A DNA stretch of 64,000 nt, taken from Microbacterium marinilacus (GTDB lineage: Bacteria > Actinomycetota > Actinomycetes > Actinomycetales > Microbacteriaceae). Below the pieces are notes generated by a model. That model was not told the DNA's origin and made no database searches. It was given only the letters and a program-made list of their open reading frames with translations. A program made the translations under genes and the position numbers. Shown here in pieces: positions 8,730 through 16,626 of the stretch. The stretch is taken from assembly GCF_019753765.1 (NCBI RefSeq), contig NZ_JAIJZW010000003.1:310001-374000 (forward strand), written 5' to 3'. The stretch's first letter is position 1, and every line of letters starts with the position of its first letter.

Positions 8730-8839
8730 TTCGTCTGGGCCGAGGAGGCGAGTCGCCCCGTCTCCGGCACGGCACCTGTGGGAGAGCCCGACAGAAGGCC
8801 ACGGCTGATCGCACGATCCTGGGGTCTTCACCTTCGAGG

Positions 8840-8855
8840 TGTTTCACGTGAAACA
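8840..8855. other. parS: parS site 6
   Basis: A perfect 16-bp TGTTTCACGTGAAACA, 67 bp beyond the rsmG stop codon. Confidence 0.93.
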
Positions 8856-8921
8856 ACCCCGCGAGGGGCAGCAAGCCCCGCGTCAGGCCGCGTCCAGACC
8901 TGTCCCACCGCACGCCTGGCG

Positions 8922-9560
8922 TCAGTCGCGCACCGTGGCGCGCACCACGCGCGTCTCCTCGGCAAGGATCCCCTCGCCGAGGATCTCGACCCTCACGTCG
9001 GAGAGCCGGTACTTGCGAATGGCCTTCTGGGCCGCGTCGATCTCGCCGGGGGCGCCGGCGCCCTTCAGCAGGATCAGCTCGCCGCCGTCCCGCGCCAATG
9101 GCGCGACCCAGGGGATCAGGGTGCGCAGCGCGCTCACCGCACGAGCGGTGACGGCGTCGAGCATGCCCTCGTACCTGCCCGCCTCCTCCGCACGCGCCCG
9201 CAGCACCTCGACGTTGTCGAGCCCGAGCCCCGAGACCTGCTCGTCGAGCCAGGCCACACGGCGCTCCATCGGCTCGATGAGCACCCAGCGGATGTCGGGA
9301 CGAGCGATAGCCAGCACGATGCCCGGCAGGCCGGCGCCGGAGCCCACATCGCCCACGGTCCCCCCGGCGGGGAACAGGGGAGCGGCGATCGCGCTGTTCA
9401 GCACGTGCCGAGTCCAGAGTCGCGGCAGCTCGAGAGGCCCGATCAGCCCCCGCTGCTCGCCGTGCTCCGCGAGAGCGGTCGTGAACCGGCGCGCGAGCTC
9501 GACACGATCACCGAACAGCTCGACGGCCGCACCGGGCTCCGGCTCGAGGCCCTCGCTCAT
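8922..9560 (-). CDS. rsmG: 16S rRNA (guanine-527-N7)-methyltransferase RsmG (GidB)
   Basis: A 212-residue SAM-dependent methyltransferase that modifies G527 of 16S rRNA. Family marks are LWTRHVLNSA near residue 50, the SAM loop VGDVGSGAGLPGIVLA, WVLIEPMERRVAWL, and VTARAVSAL. Its ATG overlaps the khpB stop (ATGA), placing it at the distal end of the rnpA-yidD-yidC-khpB-rsmG series. Loss of this gene is known in other bacteria to give low-level streptomycin resistance. Confidence 0.95.
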   Translation of the reverse strand: MSEGLEPEPGAAVELFGDRVELARRFTTALAEHGEQRGLIGPLELPRLWTRHVLNSAIAAPLFPAGGTVGDVGSGAGLPGIVLAIARPDIRWVLIEPMERRVAWLDEQVSGLGLDNVEVLRARAEEAGRYEGMLDAVTARAVSALRTLIPWVAPLARDGGELILLKGAGAPGEIDAAQKAIRKYRLSDVRVEILGEGILAEETRVVRATVRD

Positions 9561-10051
9561 CAGGCGCGTCGGATGACGGCGTGACGATCGGCGCCCTCGC
9601 CGTAAGACTCGGAGACCAGTCCACGCTCGGCCACGATGTCGTGCACGAGCTTGCGCTCGTAGCTCGACATGGCCGGAAGCGACGCCTGCGACGAGCCCTC
9701 GTCCAGCCGCGCCACGGCGGCGTCCACGAGCTTTCCGAGCTCGCGCTGCCGCGCGTCCCGCGACCCGCCCACGTCGAGGATGACCCGCGAGAACCGCCCG
9801 GTCTTCGCCTGGACCGCGAGTCGCGTGAGCTCCTGCAGCGCCTGAACGGTGTCCGGGTCTGCGAGCGCTGAGAGCGAGTCGCCCTCGGACTCGACCGAGA
9901 CGTACGCACGTCCCTGCTTCACGTCCAGCGTGAGGTCGCCGTCGACGTCCACGATGTCGAGCAGGCCCTCGACGTAGTCCGCGGCGATGTCGCCCTCGGT
10001 CTCGAGGTCGGCCGGGGTGGGAACGTCGCCCGTGTCCTGGGTGGTGCTCAT
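9560..10051 (-). CDS. khpB: Jag/KhpB-type KH-R3H RNA-binding protein
   Basis: A 163-residue protein with an acidic N-terminus, a KH-like core (YVEGLLDIVDVDGDLTLDVK, about residues 26-45, then ALQELTRLAVQAKTGRF) and a C-terminal R3H domain (LPAMSSYERKLVHDIVAERG, with the Arg/His-containing motif). It binds RNA with KhpA and is linked to cell-envelope synthesis. The frame is open far upstream, but the ATG at 10051 gives the usual length and falls after the yidC stop. The Jag N-terminal domain of firmicutes is absent, as usual in actinobacteria. Confidence 0.92.
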   Translation of the reverse strand: MSTTQDTGDVPTPADLETEGDIAADYVEGLLDIVDVDGDLTLDVKQGRAYVSVESEGDSLSALADPDTVQALQELTRLAVQAKTGRFSRVILDVGGSRDARQRELGKLVDAAVARLDEGSSQASLPAMSSYERKLVHDIVAERGLVSESYGEGADRHAVIRRA

Positions 10052-10103
10052 CTTGGCTATCCTCTGCGTTCGCTGATCTTCGTGAAATGCCTGGTCAGAA
10101 CAA

Positions 10104-11180
10104 CTATTTCGTCGTGGCGACAGTGTCGCCGTCGTCATCCCCGCGGGCCTGCGGCGCGTCCGTCCGCTGCTGCGCCTGCTTCTTCGCGCGCTGCTTGCCC
10201 ATCGGCTGCTGCCGCTTGGGCTGGGCCGCCTTGCGCTTCTCGACCTCCTCGAGGAGCAGGCGCTGCTCCTCCTCGTACTCGGCGATCGACACGACCTTGC
10301 CCTTGGAGTTGAGGGCCTTGCCCCGGCGGGCGAGGCGCTCCTCGCGTGCCTTCGCCGCCTCGGAGCCGGGGGTCGGCATCTCACGGATGACGACGAACTG
10401 CTGCCCCATGGTCCACAGGTTGCTGAAGAACCAGTAGAGGACGACACCCAGCGGGAAGAAGACGCCCGAGAAGACGAACGCGAACGGCAGCACCCAGAGC
10501 ATGATGCGCTGCATCTGGTAGGCCTGGCCGGTCTTGGCCTCGGGGGAGAGGTTCTTCGAGATGATCTGCAGCTGCGTGAAGAACTGCGACAGGATCATGA
10601 GCACGACGAGGATCACCATGATGACGACCGTCGCGACCCAGCCCTCGGGCCGCGTGGCCCAGGCGTTCTGCAGCGTCTCGTGGAACGGTGCGAGCTCGAA
10701 CAGCTTCGCGTCGTTGAACTGCTTGGTCAGCTCGGCGCTCAGGGCGCCCACACCGCCGGTCCCCGCATCGGCATGCCGCTTCACATCGGAGAGCGTGTAG
10801 AACAGCGAGAAGAAGATCGGCATCTGCACGAGCAGGGGCCAGCAGCCGCTGAGGGGGCTCGAGCCGTGCTTCTTGTACAGGTCCATGGTCTCGCGGCTCA
10901 TGGCCTCGCGAGACAGCTGGTCACGCTTGCCGCGATAGCGGTCCTGGATCTTCTTGATCTCCGGCGCGAGCTCCATCATGGCCCGCTGGCTCTTGATCTG
11001 CCGGACGAACAGCGGGATCAGCGCACCGCGCACGACCAGCACCACGCCGAGGATCGACAGCATCCAGGTGATGCCGCCCGCCGCCGGCAGGCCCACCGCG
11101 GTGAACAGCCAGTGCCAGGCCACGAGGATGAGCTCGACGGCCCATTTCAGGGGCCAGAGGATGGTTCCGAGGAAATCCAC
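10104..11180 (-). CDS. yidC: Membrane protein insertase YidC
   Basis: A 358-residue YidC/Oxa1-family insertase that inserts inner-membrane proteins alone or with SecYEG. The first membrane segment (residues 1-30), then GALIPLFVRQIKSQRAM carrying the conserved hydrophilic-groove arginine, the coiled helical hairpin (APEIKKIQDRYRGKRDQLSR), KKHGSSPLSGCWPLLVQMPI and the later membrane segments are all present. A Lys/Gln-rich C-terminal tail of about 90 residues may contact ribosomes. It lies 6 bp downstream of yidD. Confidence 0.96.
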   Translation of the reverse strand: MDFLGTILWPLKWAVELILVAWHWLFTAVGLPAAGGITWMLSILGVVLVVRGALIPLFVRQIKSQRAMMELAPEIKKIQDRYRGKRDQLSREAMSRETMDLYKKHGSSPLSGCWPLLVQMPIFFSLFYTLSDVKRHADAGTGGVGALSAELTKQFNDAKLFELAPFHETLQNAWATRPEGWVATVVIMVILVVLMILSQFFTQLQIISKNLSPEAKTGQAYQMQRIMLWVLPFAFVFSGVFFPLGVVLYWFFSNLWTMGQQFVVIREMPTPGSEAAKAREERLARRGKALNSKGKVVSIAEYEEEQRLLLEEVEKRKAAQPKRQQPMGKQRAKKQAQQRTDAPQARGDDDGDTVATTK

Positions 11181-11186
11181 GAGGGA

Positions 11187-11537
11187 TCAGTCCTTTCGAC
11201 GGGGCACGACGAAGCCGTGAGGGGTGAGGTCGTAGCGGTAGGCCGGGTGAGGACGCACGTCGTCCTGGCCACCGGCCGCCCAGGGATGGCACCGGGCGAT
11301 GCGCGCGGCCGCGAGCACCGATCCTTTCACAAGGCCGTGCTGCTGCACCGCGGTGACCGCGTAGGCCGAGCACGACGGGTAGTAGCGGCAGACGTCGCCG
11401 TACAGCGGCGAGATGACGGCCCGGTAGCCGTGAAGCAGGGAGAGCCCCGCGTTGCGGGGCAGCAGCGGCACGGATGCGAGAGCGTCGGTCGCGTGGAAGC
11501 GGGCCGAGCCGCGGGCCGACGCCGGCAGCACGCTCAC
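11187..11537 (-). CDS. yidD: Membrane protein insertion efficiency factor YidD
   Basis: A 116-residue small membrane-associated protein with the family core LLHGYRAVISPL, CRYYPSCSAYAVTAV and ARCHPWAAGG (three conserved cysteines). The frame is open to 11819, but the GTG at 11537 overlaps the rnpA stop (GTGA) and gives the expected length. It assists YidC-dependent insertion and is embedded between rnpA and yidC as in most bacteria. Confidence 0.93.
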   Translation of the reverse strand: MSVLPASARGSARFHATDALASVPLLPRNAGLSLLHGYRAVISPLYGDVCRYYPSCSAYAVTAVQQHGLVKGSVLAAARIARCHPWAAGGQDDVRPHPAYRYDLTPHGFVVPRRKD

Positions 11538-11887
11538 GAGGCGACGCCCTCTCGTGCGGCCCGCCGCGCGAGACAGCGGGTCACCTCGGCGCGGAGCTCC
11601 GGATAGGTCGCCGTCGCCGACGAGGGCAGCGCGCGGATGACGACGTCCGCACCGTCGCGCACGTCCGGAAGCGCCTCGGCGCACACGGCCTTGAGGCGCC
11701 GGCGGACGGTGTTGCGGGTGACGGCGTCGCCGACGGCCTTGGACACGATGAAGCCGAACCGCGCAGCGCGCGGTTCGGCTGTCATCACGACGTGCGTCAC
11801 CGTGTGGGCTCCCGCACAACGACCACCCCTGCGGACGACGAACCTGTAGTCGTCCCCGCGGGTCAGTCGTCTCGGCCTCGCGAGCAC
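11534..11887 (-). CDS. rnpA: Ribonuclease P protein component
   Basis: A 117-residue basic protein subunit of RNase P, which matures tRNA 5' ends. The family signature is present as RFGFIVSKAVGDAVTRNTVRRRLK, split here as RFGFIVSKAVGDAV plus the RNR-type box TRNTVRRRLKAV. Translation probably starts at the GTG at 11887 (MLARPRRLTRGDDY). It is flanked by rpmH 25 bp upstream and yidD with overlapping codons. Confidence 0.95.
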   Translation of the reverse strand: MLARPRRLTRGDDYRFVVRRGGRCAGAHTVTHVVMTAEPRAARFGFIVSKAVGDAVTRNTVRRRLKAVCAEALPDVRDGADVVIRALPSSATATYPELRAEVTRCLARRAAREGVAS

Positions 11888-11912
11888 GGCCAGGGGAGCG
11901 GTGCCGGCGGGG

Positions 11913-12050
11913 TTACGCCGACAGCTCGGCGCGGCCCTTGCCGCGACGGGCGGCGAGGATCGCGCGGCCGGCGCGCGTACGCATGCGGGCGCGGAAGCCG
12001 TGCTTCTTGGCGCGACGACGGTTGTTGGGCTGGAAGGTGCGCTTGCTCAT
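11913..12050 (-). CDS. rpmH: 50S ribosomal protein L34
   Basis: A 45-residue, strongly basic ribosomal protein: [19 protein letters not shown], then [15 protein letters not shown], ending KGRAELSA. It is the universal first gene leftward of dnaA. Stop TAA is at 11913-11915. Confidence 0.97.
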   Translation of the reverse strand: MSKRTFQPNNRRRAKKHGFRARMRTRAGRAILAARRGKGRAELSA

Positions 12051-12330
12051 GGGATCACTCCGGAGAAGGTGTCACCGGGATGAAGTCTGCCGGAGACGTG
12101 GATGTGTACGGGAATGCCAAGAAGGCATAAGTCAACCGATCTAGAGTACGTCCGGTCCTGCGATTCGCGCAAACCAGCGCCGGCAACCTGACAGTATCTC
12201 CACAGCCGCGGACCGCGCCGGGCAGGGACACGCCTCGAGCCCGACGTCGACCCCGAACGGCGTGCGCAGGCGACGGTGTCGTCGCTCCGCTCGCGCCGGC
12301 GTCCCAGGATCCCCGATCCGGGACACACAT

Positions 12331-12359
12331 TTGCCGTGCGGCCCTCGGATGACTAGCGT
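12331..12359 (+). promoter_or_regulatory. Candidate dnaA promoter
   Basis: TTGCCG (12331-12336) and TAGCGT (12354-12359) are spaced by 17 bp, about 95 bp upstream of the dnaA ATG. A DnaA box follows 8 bp downstream, consistent with autoregulation. The rest of the 405-bp rpmH-dnaA gap shows no gene. Confidence 0.5.
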
Positions 12360-12367
12360 TGCAGAAG

Positions 12368-12376
12368 TTATCCACA
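12368..12376 (+). promoter_or_regulatory. DnaA box in the dnaA leader
   Basis: A perfect TTATCCACA located just after the candidate -10 element of dnaA. Confidence 0.8.
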
Positions 12377-12455
12377 GGCCGATGCCCGTGTTCACGCCGA
12401 GACATCGACTCCGCGAGGATGCCCTGTGGATCGTGCAGGACTCATGAGGGGGACC

Positions 12456-13877
12456 ATGTCCACGCAAGACGTTCCGCCCGGACAGCGGATCCCGGATGTC
12501 CCGGTCTGGCGAGCGGTGCTCGCCCAGCTGGACGAGGACACCCGGGTCACACCGCAGCTCAAGGGCTTCCTGAGCCTCGTCGCCGCCGAGGGCGTGATGG
12601 GCGGGACGCTGTATCTGGCGGTGCCGAACGATCTGACCGCGGCGCAGATCACCAAGCGCCTGCGTGAGCCCATCATGGAGGCGCTGGCCCGCATCGGCGA
12701 CGACGCGCAGTCCTTCCGCGTCACGGTGAACCCCGAGCTCTCCGAGCCGCAGTTCCCCGCGAACCTGCCCCCCGTCGCGGAGCCGCCCGCACAGCCGCAG
12801 CGCCCGGTGGCCGACAATCCCACGCCCGAGCCGCAGACCCCCAGTCGCAACGACACGCGTCTGAACCCGAAGTACACCTTCGACAACTTCGTCATCGGCC
12901 AGTCCAACCGCTTCGCGCACGCCGCGGCGGTGGCCGTCGCGGAGGCGCCGGCGAAGGCGTACAACCCGCTGTTCATCTACGGCGACTCGGGACTCGGCAA
13001 GACGCACCTCCTCCACGCGATCGGCAACTACGCGCAGAACCTGTACGCGGGGGTGCGGGTGAGGTACGTGTCGAGCGAGGAGTTCACGAACGACTTCATC
13101 AACTCGATCGCGAACAACCGTGGAGCCGCGTTCAACGCCCGCTACCGCGACGTCGACATCCTGCTGATCGACGACATCCAGTTCCTCCAGGGCAAGGCCG
13201 AGACGCAGGAGGCCTTCTTCCACACGTTCAACACCCTGCACGACCACGACAAGCAGGTCGTGATCACGTCGGACGTCGCCCCCAAGCACCTCACGGGCTT
13301 CGAGGACCGGATGCGCTCCCGCTTCGAGTGGGGCCTCATCACCGACGTGCAGGCGCCGGACCTCGAGACCCGCATCGCGATCCTGCGCAAGAAGGCGCAG
13401 TCGGAACGCCTCTACATCCCGGACGACGTGGTCGAGTACATCGCCACCGTCGTCTCGACCAACATCCGCGAGCTCGAGGGCGCTCTGATCCGCGTCTCCG
13501 CCTTCGCCAGCCTGAACCGCTCGGACGTCGACATCCAGCTCGCCCAGAACGTGCTGCGGGACATCGTCGACCAGACCGAGGAGAACGTCGTCTCGGAGAA
13601 CGACATCATCACCGCCACGGCGTCCTACTTCAAGCTCACCGTCGACGACCTCTACGGCTCGAGCAGGTCGCAGGCCGTCGCGCAGGCCCGGCAGATCGCG
13701 ATGTACCTGTGCCGCGAGCGCACGAGCCTGTCGCTGCCGAAGATCGGCCAGCTCTTCGGGGGCCGCGATCACACGACCGTGATGTACGCCTACAAGAAGA
13801 TCAGCGAGCTCATGAAGGAGCGCCGCTCGATCTACAACCAGGTGACCGAGATCACCACGCAGCTCGGCCGCCGCTGA
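12456..13877 (+). CDS. dnaA: Chromosomal replication initiator protein DnaA
   Basis: A 473-residue AAA+ initiator that binds DnaA boxes and melts oriC. Domain I (about 1-85) is followed by a proline-rich linker (AEPPAQPQRP). Domain III then has Walker A GDSGLGKTHLL, Walker B DILLIDDIQFL and the sensor region. Domain IV has the DNA-binding signature GGRDHTTVMYAYKKI. I chose the ATG at 12456 because GAGGGGGA precedes it at 3 to 8 bases. An unusual metabolic gene follows 10 bp after the stop. Confidence 0.98.
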   Translation: MSTQDVPPGQRIPDVPVWRAVLAQLDEDTRVTPQLKGFLSLVAAEGVMGGTLYLAVPNDLTAAQITKRLREPIMEALARIGDDAQSFRVTVNPELSEPQFPANLPPVAEPPAQPQRPVADNPTPEPQTPSRNDTRLNPKYTFDNFVIGQSNRFAHAAAVAVAEAPAKAYNPLFIYGDSGLGKTHLLHAIGNYAQNLYAGVRVRYVSSEEFTNDFINSIANNRGAAFNARYRDVDILLIDDIQFLQGKAETQEAFFHTFNTLHDHDKQVVITSDVAPKHLTGFEDRMRSRFEWGLITDVQAPDLETRIAILRKKAQSERLYIPDDVVEYIATVVSTNIRELEGALIRVSAFASLNRSDVDIQLAQNVLRDIVDQTEENVVSENDIITATASYFKLTVDDLYGSSRSQAVAQARQIAMYLCRERTSLSLPKIGQLFGGRDHTTVMYAYKKISELMKERRSIYNQVTEITTQLGRR

Positions 13878-13887
13878 CGGAGCGACC

Positions 13888-14847
13888 GTGACGCGCGTCA
13901 TCATCCTGCTCGACGACTACCAGGATGCGGCGCGCGGGTTCGCTCCGTGGCACGAGCTCGCCGGATGGGACGTGCGGGCCCTGCACGAGCCCCATCCCGA
14001 CGAGGACGCCCTGGTGCGCGCGCTCGTCGACGCGACCGCCGTCGTGGCGATGCGGGAGCGCACGCCCTTCCCGCGGCGGGTGCTCGAGCGTCTGCCACGG
14101 CTGCGACTGCTGATCACGACGGGACAGGCGAACGCCGCGATCGATGTCGCCTCGGCCGCCGAGCTCGGCATCGCCGTGTGCGGCACCCGCGGCTCGGCGC
14201 ACGCCGCGCCCGAGCTGTCGTGGGGGCTGCTGATGAGCGCCGTCCGCGACATCCCCGGTCAGCAGGCGGTGCTGCGTGAGGGGAGCCGCTGGCAGACGGC
14301 GATCGGCACCGAGCTGCACGGACGCACCCTGGGCATCGTCGGGCTGGGCAGGATCGGCAGCCGGATGGCGGAGTACGCCCGGGCGTTCGGCATGGAGGTC
14401 CTCGCGTGGAGCCCGCACCTCACGACCGAGCGCGCGGTCGCCGCGGGCGCGACGGCGGTCGACAAGCAAGAGCTCTTCACGCGCTCGGACATCGCGACGT
14501 TGCACCTTCGCCTGTCCGACAGCACGAGACACGTCGTGGGAGCGACGGAGCTCGCAGCGCTCGGGCCGTCATCGCTCCTGGTCAACACAGCGCGGGCGGG
14601 CCTCGTCGACACGCCGGCCCTGATCCAGGCCCTGCGATCGGGCACGATCGGCGGCGCGGCGCTCGACGTCTTCGACCGCGAGCCGCTGCCCGCCGACGAC
14701 CCGCTGCTCAGCGCGCCCCGCACCCTGCTCACCCCGCACCTCGGCTACGTCACGCGCGAGCAGTACTCCCTCTTCTACGCCGACGCCCTCGAGGACGTCC
14801 TGGCCTGGCAGGACGGTGCGCCAGTGCGCCTCCTGAGCCCCGCCTGA
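13888..14847 (+). CDS. D-2-hydroxyacid dehydrogenase (NAD-dependent) family protein
   Basis: A 319-residue member of the D-isomer-specific 2-hydroxyacid dehydrogenase family, which interconverts 2-oxo acids and D-2-hydroxy acids. The Rossmann loop GLGRIGSRM lies near residues 152-160. The catalytic triad can be placed: Arg in LLVNTARAGLVD, Glu in FDREPLP, and His in LLTPHLGYVT. The substrate is not evident. The GTG start has GACGGAG upstream. It lies between dnaA and oriC/dnaN, a place normally free of metabolic genes, and is probably co-transcribed with dnaA. Confidence 0.85.
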   Translation: MTRVIILLDDYQDAARGFAPWHELAGWDVRALHEPHPDEDALVRALVDATAVVAMRERTPFPRRVLERLPRLRLLITTGQANAAIDVASAAELGIAVCGTRGSAHAAPELSWGLLMSAVRDIPGQQAVLREGSRWQTAIGTELHGRTLGIVGLGRIGSRMAEYARAFGMEVLAWSPHLTTERAVAAGATAVDKQELFTRSDIATLHLRLSDSTRHVVGATELAALGPSSLLVNTARAGLVDTPALIQALRSGTIGGAALDVFDREPLPADDPLLSAPRTLLTPHLGYVTREQYSLFYADALEDVLAWQDGAPVRLLSPA

Positions 14848-15308
14848 CCGACCCGCGCGGCATTCCCGCCTCCGCACGTGTCGGCTCGTGTGACGTATGC
14901 CCCGATCCGCGCTTGACAGCCTTCCGGACGAGCCTCTATAAGACTTCTCCCCAGTGTGGAAAACTTGTGGATAACTGTTGAGACACGCCCTGAGGGATGT
15001 GAACGACACGCGAACGCGATGTGGATGCACGCGATCCGTCCCTCGTCGCGAGCTCGGTTCCGTCCCCCGTCCGTCCGCAGCGGATCCACATCTCACACCT
15101 GTGTAGTTCCCTACGCGCGACAAGGATCCACAGACTTATCCACATTTTCCACAGGCGTTAACACCGTTAAGAGATCTCTTCTTCTCTTCGGGCCTGCGAT
15201 GACCTTCACGGCTGTGAAGCCGGAATCACACGAATCGGAGCGGGGCACTAGCATGGGATTCCCATGGCGGCCGGATCCGCGGTCGTGTGTCATTCGAGGG
15301 AGCGCTAC
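14848..15308. other. oriC: Chromosomal replication origin (oriC) with DnaA-box cluster
   Basis: A 461-bp gene-free stretch between the dehydrogenase gene and dnaN. Exact or consensus DnaA boxes are at 14955-14963 (minus, TTTTCCACA), 14966-14974 (minus, TTATCCACA), 15136-15144 (plus, TTATCCACA) and 15145-15153 (plus, TTTTCCACA). Weaker TGTGGATGC- or GGATCCACA-like copies lie between them. The paired boxes point towards each other from both sides. An AT-richer part follows with TTAACACCGTTAA (15158-15170) and the perfect palindrome AAGAGATCTCTT (15169-15180), a plausible unwinding region. Confidence 0.88.
14913..14942 (+). promoter_or_regulatory. Strong promoter-like element at the left edge of oriC
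   Basis: TTGACA (14913-14918) and TATAAG (14937-14942) are separated by 18 bp. The promoter reads across the DnaA boxes towards dnaN, so it could serve dnaN and be controlled by DnaA binding at 14955-14974. Confidence 0.6.
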
Positions 15309-16451
15309 GTGAAGTTCCACGTCAACCGTGACGTCTTCAGTGAGGCCGTTTCGTTCGTCGTCAAGCTGCTCCCGCAGCGCAACCCCCAGCCGATCCTGGC
15401 GGGTGTGCTGATCGAGGCGACCGAGGACGGTGCGCTCGCGCTGTCCGCGTTCGACTACGAGGCGTCGGCTCGCACGACGATCGAGGCGACCATCGACGAG
15501 CCCGGCACGATCCTCGTGCACGGTCGACTGCTGTCCGACATCGCCAGCCGCCTGCCGAACGCACCGATCCAGATGACCACCGAAGAGGACGGCAACATCG
15601 CCCTCACCTGCGGCTCGGCGCGCTTCAACCTCGCCTCGATGCCCGTCGAGGAATACCCCGCCATCCCCGAGGTCTCCGGAGAGTCGGGGCTCGTCCCCGC
15701 CGACGACTTCGCCACGGCGATCGCGCAGGTCGCCTTCGCCGCCTCCCGCGACGACGTCACCCCCGTCCTCACCGGCGTGCAGCTCGAGGTCACGGGTCAG
15801 CAGCTCAGCCTCGTCGCCACCGACCGGTACCGCGTGGCGCTCCGCGACATCGACTGGGACGGCGGACAGGAGGAGGCGCACGCCCTGGTGCCGGCGCGCA
15901 CCCTGCAGGAGGTCGGCAAGACCTTCTCGCACGGCGGCAACATCTCGATCGCCTTCTCCGGATCGGGCGACCGCGAGATCATCGCCTTCACGGCCGGCAA
16001 CAAGACGGTCACCTCGCTGCTGATCAAGGGCAACTTCCCGCCCGTCCGCCGTCTGTTCCCCGAGCAGACCGAGCACTACGCCGTCGTCAACACCGGCGAG
16101 CTCACCGAAGCCGTGCGCCGCGTCGCCCTCGTGCTCGACCGGTCGGCGCCGCTGCGGTTCACGTTCACCACCTCGTCGGTGACGATGGACGCCTCCGGCG
16201 GCGAGCAGGCACGCGCCTCCGAGTCCGTCGACGCGCACCTGCAGGGCGAGGACGTCACGCTGGGCCTGAACCCGCAGTACCTCCTCGAGTCGCTCTCCGC
16301 GGTGAAGAGCGAGTTCGTGCGCATCACGTTCACGTCGAGCGACAACGCCAACAAGCTCAGCCCCGTGCTGGTGACGAGCCAGACGTCGGTCGACCAGGCC
16401 GGCGCGGACTCGTTCAAGTACCTGCTGCAGCCGAACCTGCTGCTGCGGTAG
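15309..16451 (+). CDS. dnaN: DNA polymerase III subunit beta (sliding clamp)
   Basis: A 380-residue clamp that tethers the polymerase to DNA. It has the three-fold clamp architecture starting VKFHVNRDVFSEAV, with RNPQPILAGVLIEA in domain 1, VTPVLTGVQLEV in domain 2 and the C-terminal domain ending FKYLLQPNLLLR. The start is the GTG at 15309 with GAGGGAG upstream. The frame extends 15 codons further but lacks a ribosome site there. Confidence 0.97.
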   Translation: MKFHVNRDVFSEAVSFVVKLLPQRNPQPILAGVLIEATEDGALALSAFDYEASARTTIEATIDEPGTILVHGRLLSDIASRLPNAPIQMTTEEDGNIALTCGSARFNLASMPVEEYPAIPEVSGESGLVPADDFATAIAQVAFAASRDDVTPVLTGVQLEVTGQQLSLVATDRYRVALRDIDWDGGQEEAHALVPARTLQEVGKTFSHGGNISIAFSGSGDREIIAFTAGNKTVTSLLIKGNFPPVRRLFPEQTEHYAVVNTGELTEAVRRVALVLDRSAPLRFTFTTSSVTMDASGGEQARASESVDAHLQGEDVTLGLNPQYLLESLSAVKSEFVRITFTSSDNANKLSPVLVTSQTSVDQAGADSFKYLLQPNLLLR

Positions 16452-16482
16452 CGGCTCGAGCGGCGCATCGCGCCGCCGCTGT

Positions 16483-16592
16483 CCGGTCGTTGAGCGAGCG
16501 AAGCGAGTCGAAACGGAGCAACATGTCCGTGAGCACAAGCCGCGAGAGGCGTGACCGTTCCGACTCGTCGCTTCGCTCCTCGCTCGACGACC
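16483..16592. repeat. REP-like inverted repeat pair between dnaN and recF
   Basis: The plus arm at 16483-16516 (core GTTGAGCGAGCGAAGCGAGT) and the minus arm at 16555-16592 are near reverse complements across a 38-bp spacer. The plus arm is identical over 34 bp to the copy at 20582-20615. This is a BIME/REP-type dispersed element, able to form a large stem-loop in the dnaN-recF transcript. Confidence 0.8.
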
Positions 16593-16626
16593 GATGGGGC
16601 GGCGCGCTTCGCCCGCGGAGTGGAAC

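Larger units (their letters stand above)
8191..8921. other. Gene-free centromere-like region with four parS sites
   Basis: These 731 bp between the lipid kinase start and the rsmG stop hold parS sites 3 to 6. I see no open frame with coding character; the open frames here are short and overlap on both strands. The spacing and number of parS sites suggest the ParB loading zone for the origin domain. Confidence 0.75.

Noticed and set aside
8226..8839. Several 60 to 130-residue frames in the parS region
   Set aside because: They overlap on both strands, read through parS as FHVK, lack ribosome sites and resemble no protein.
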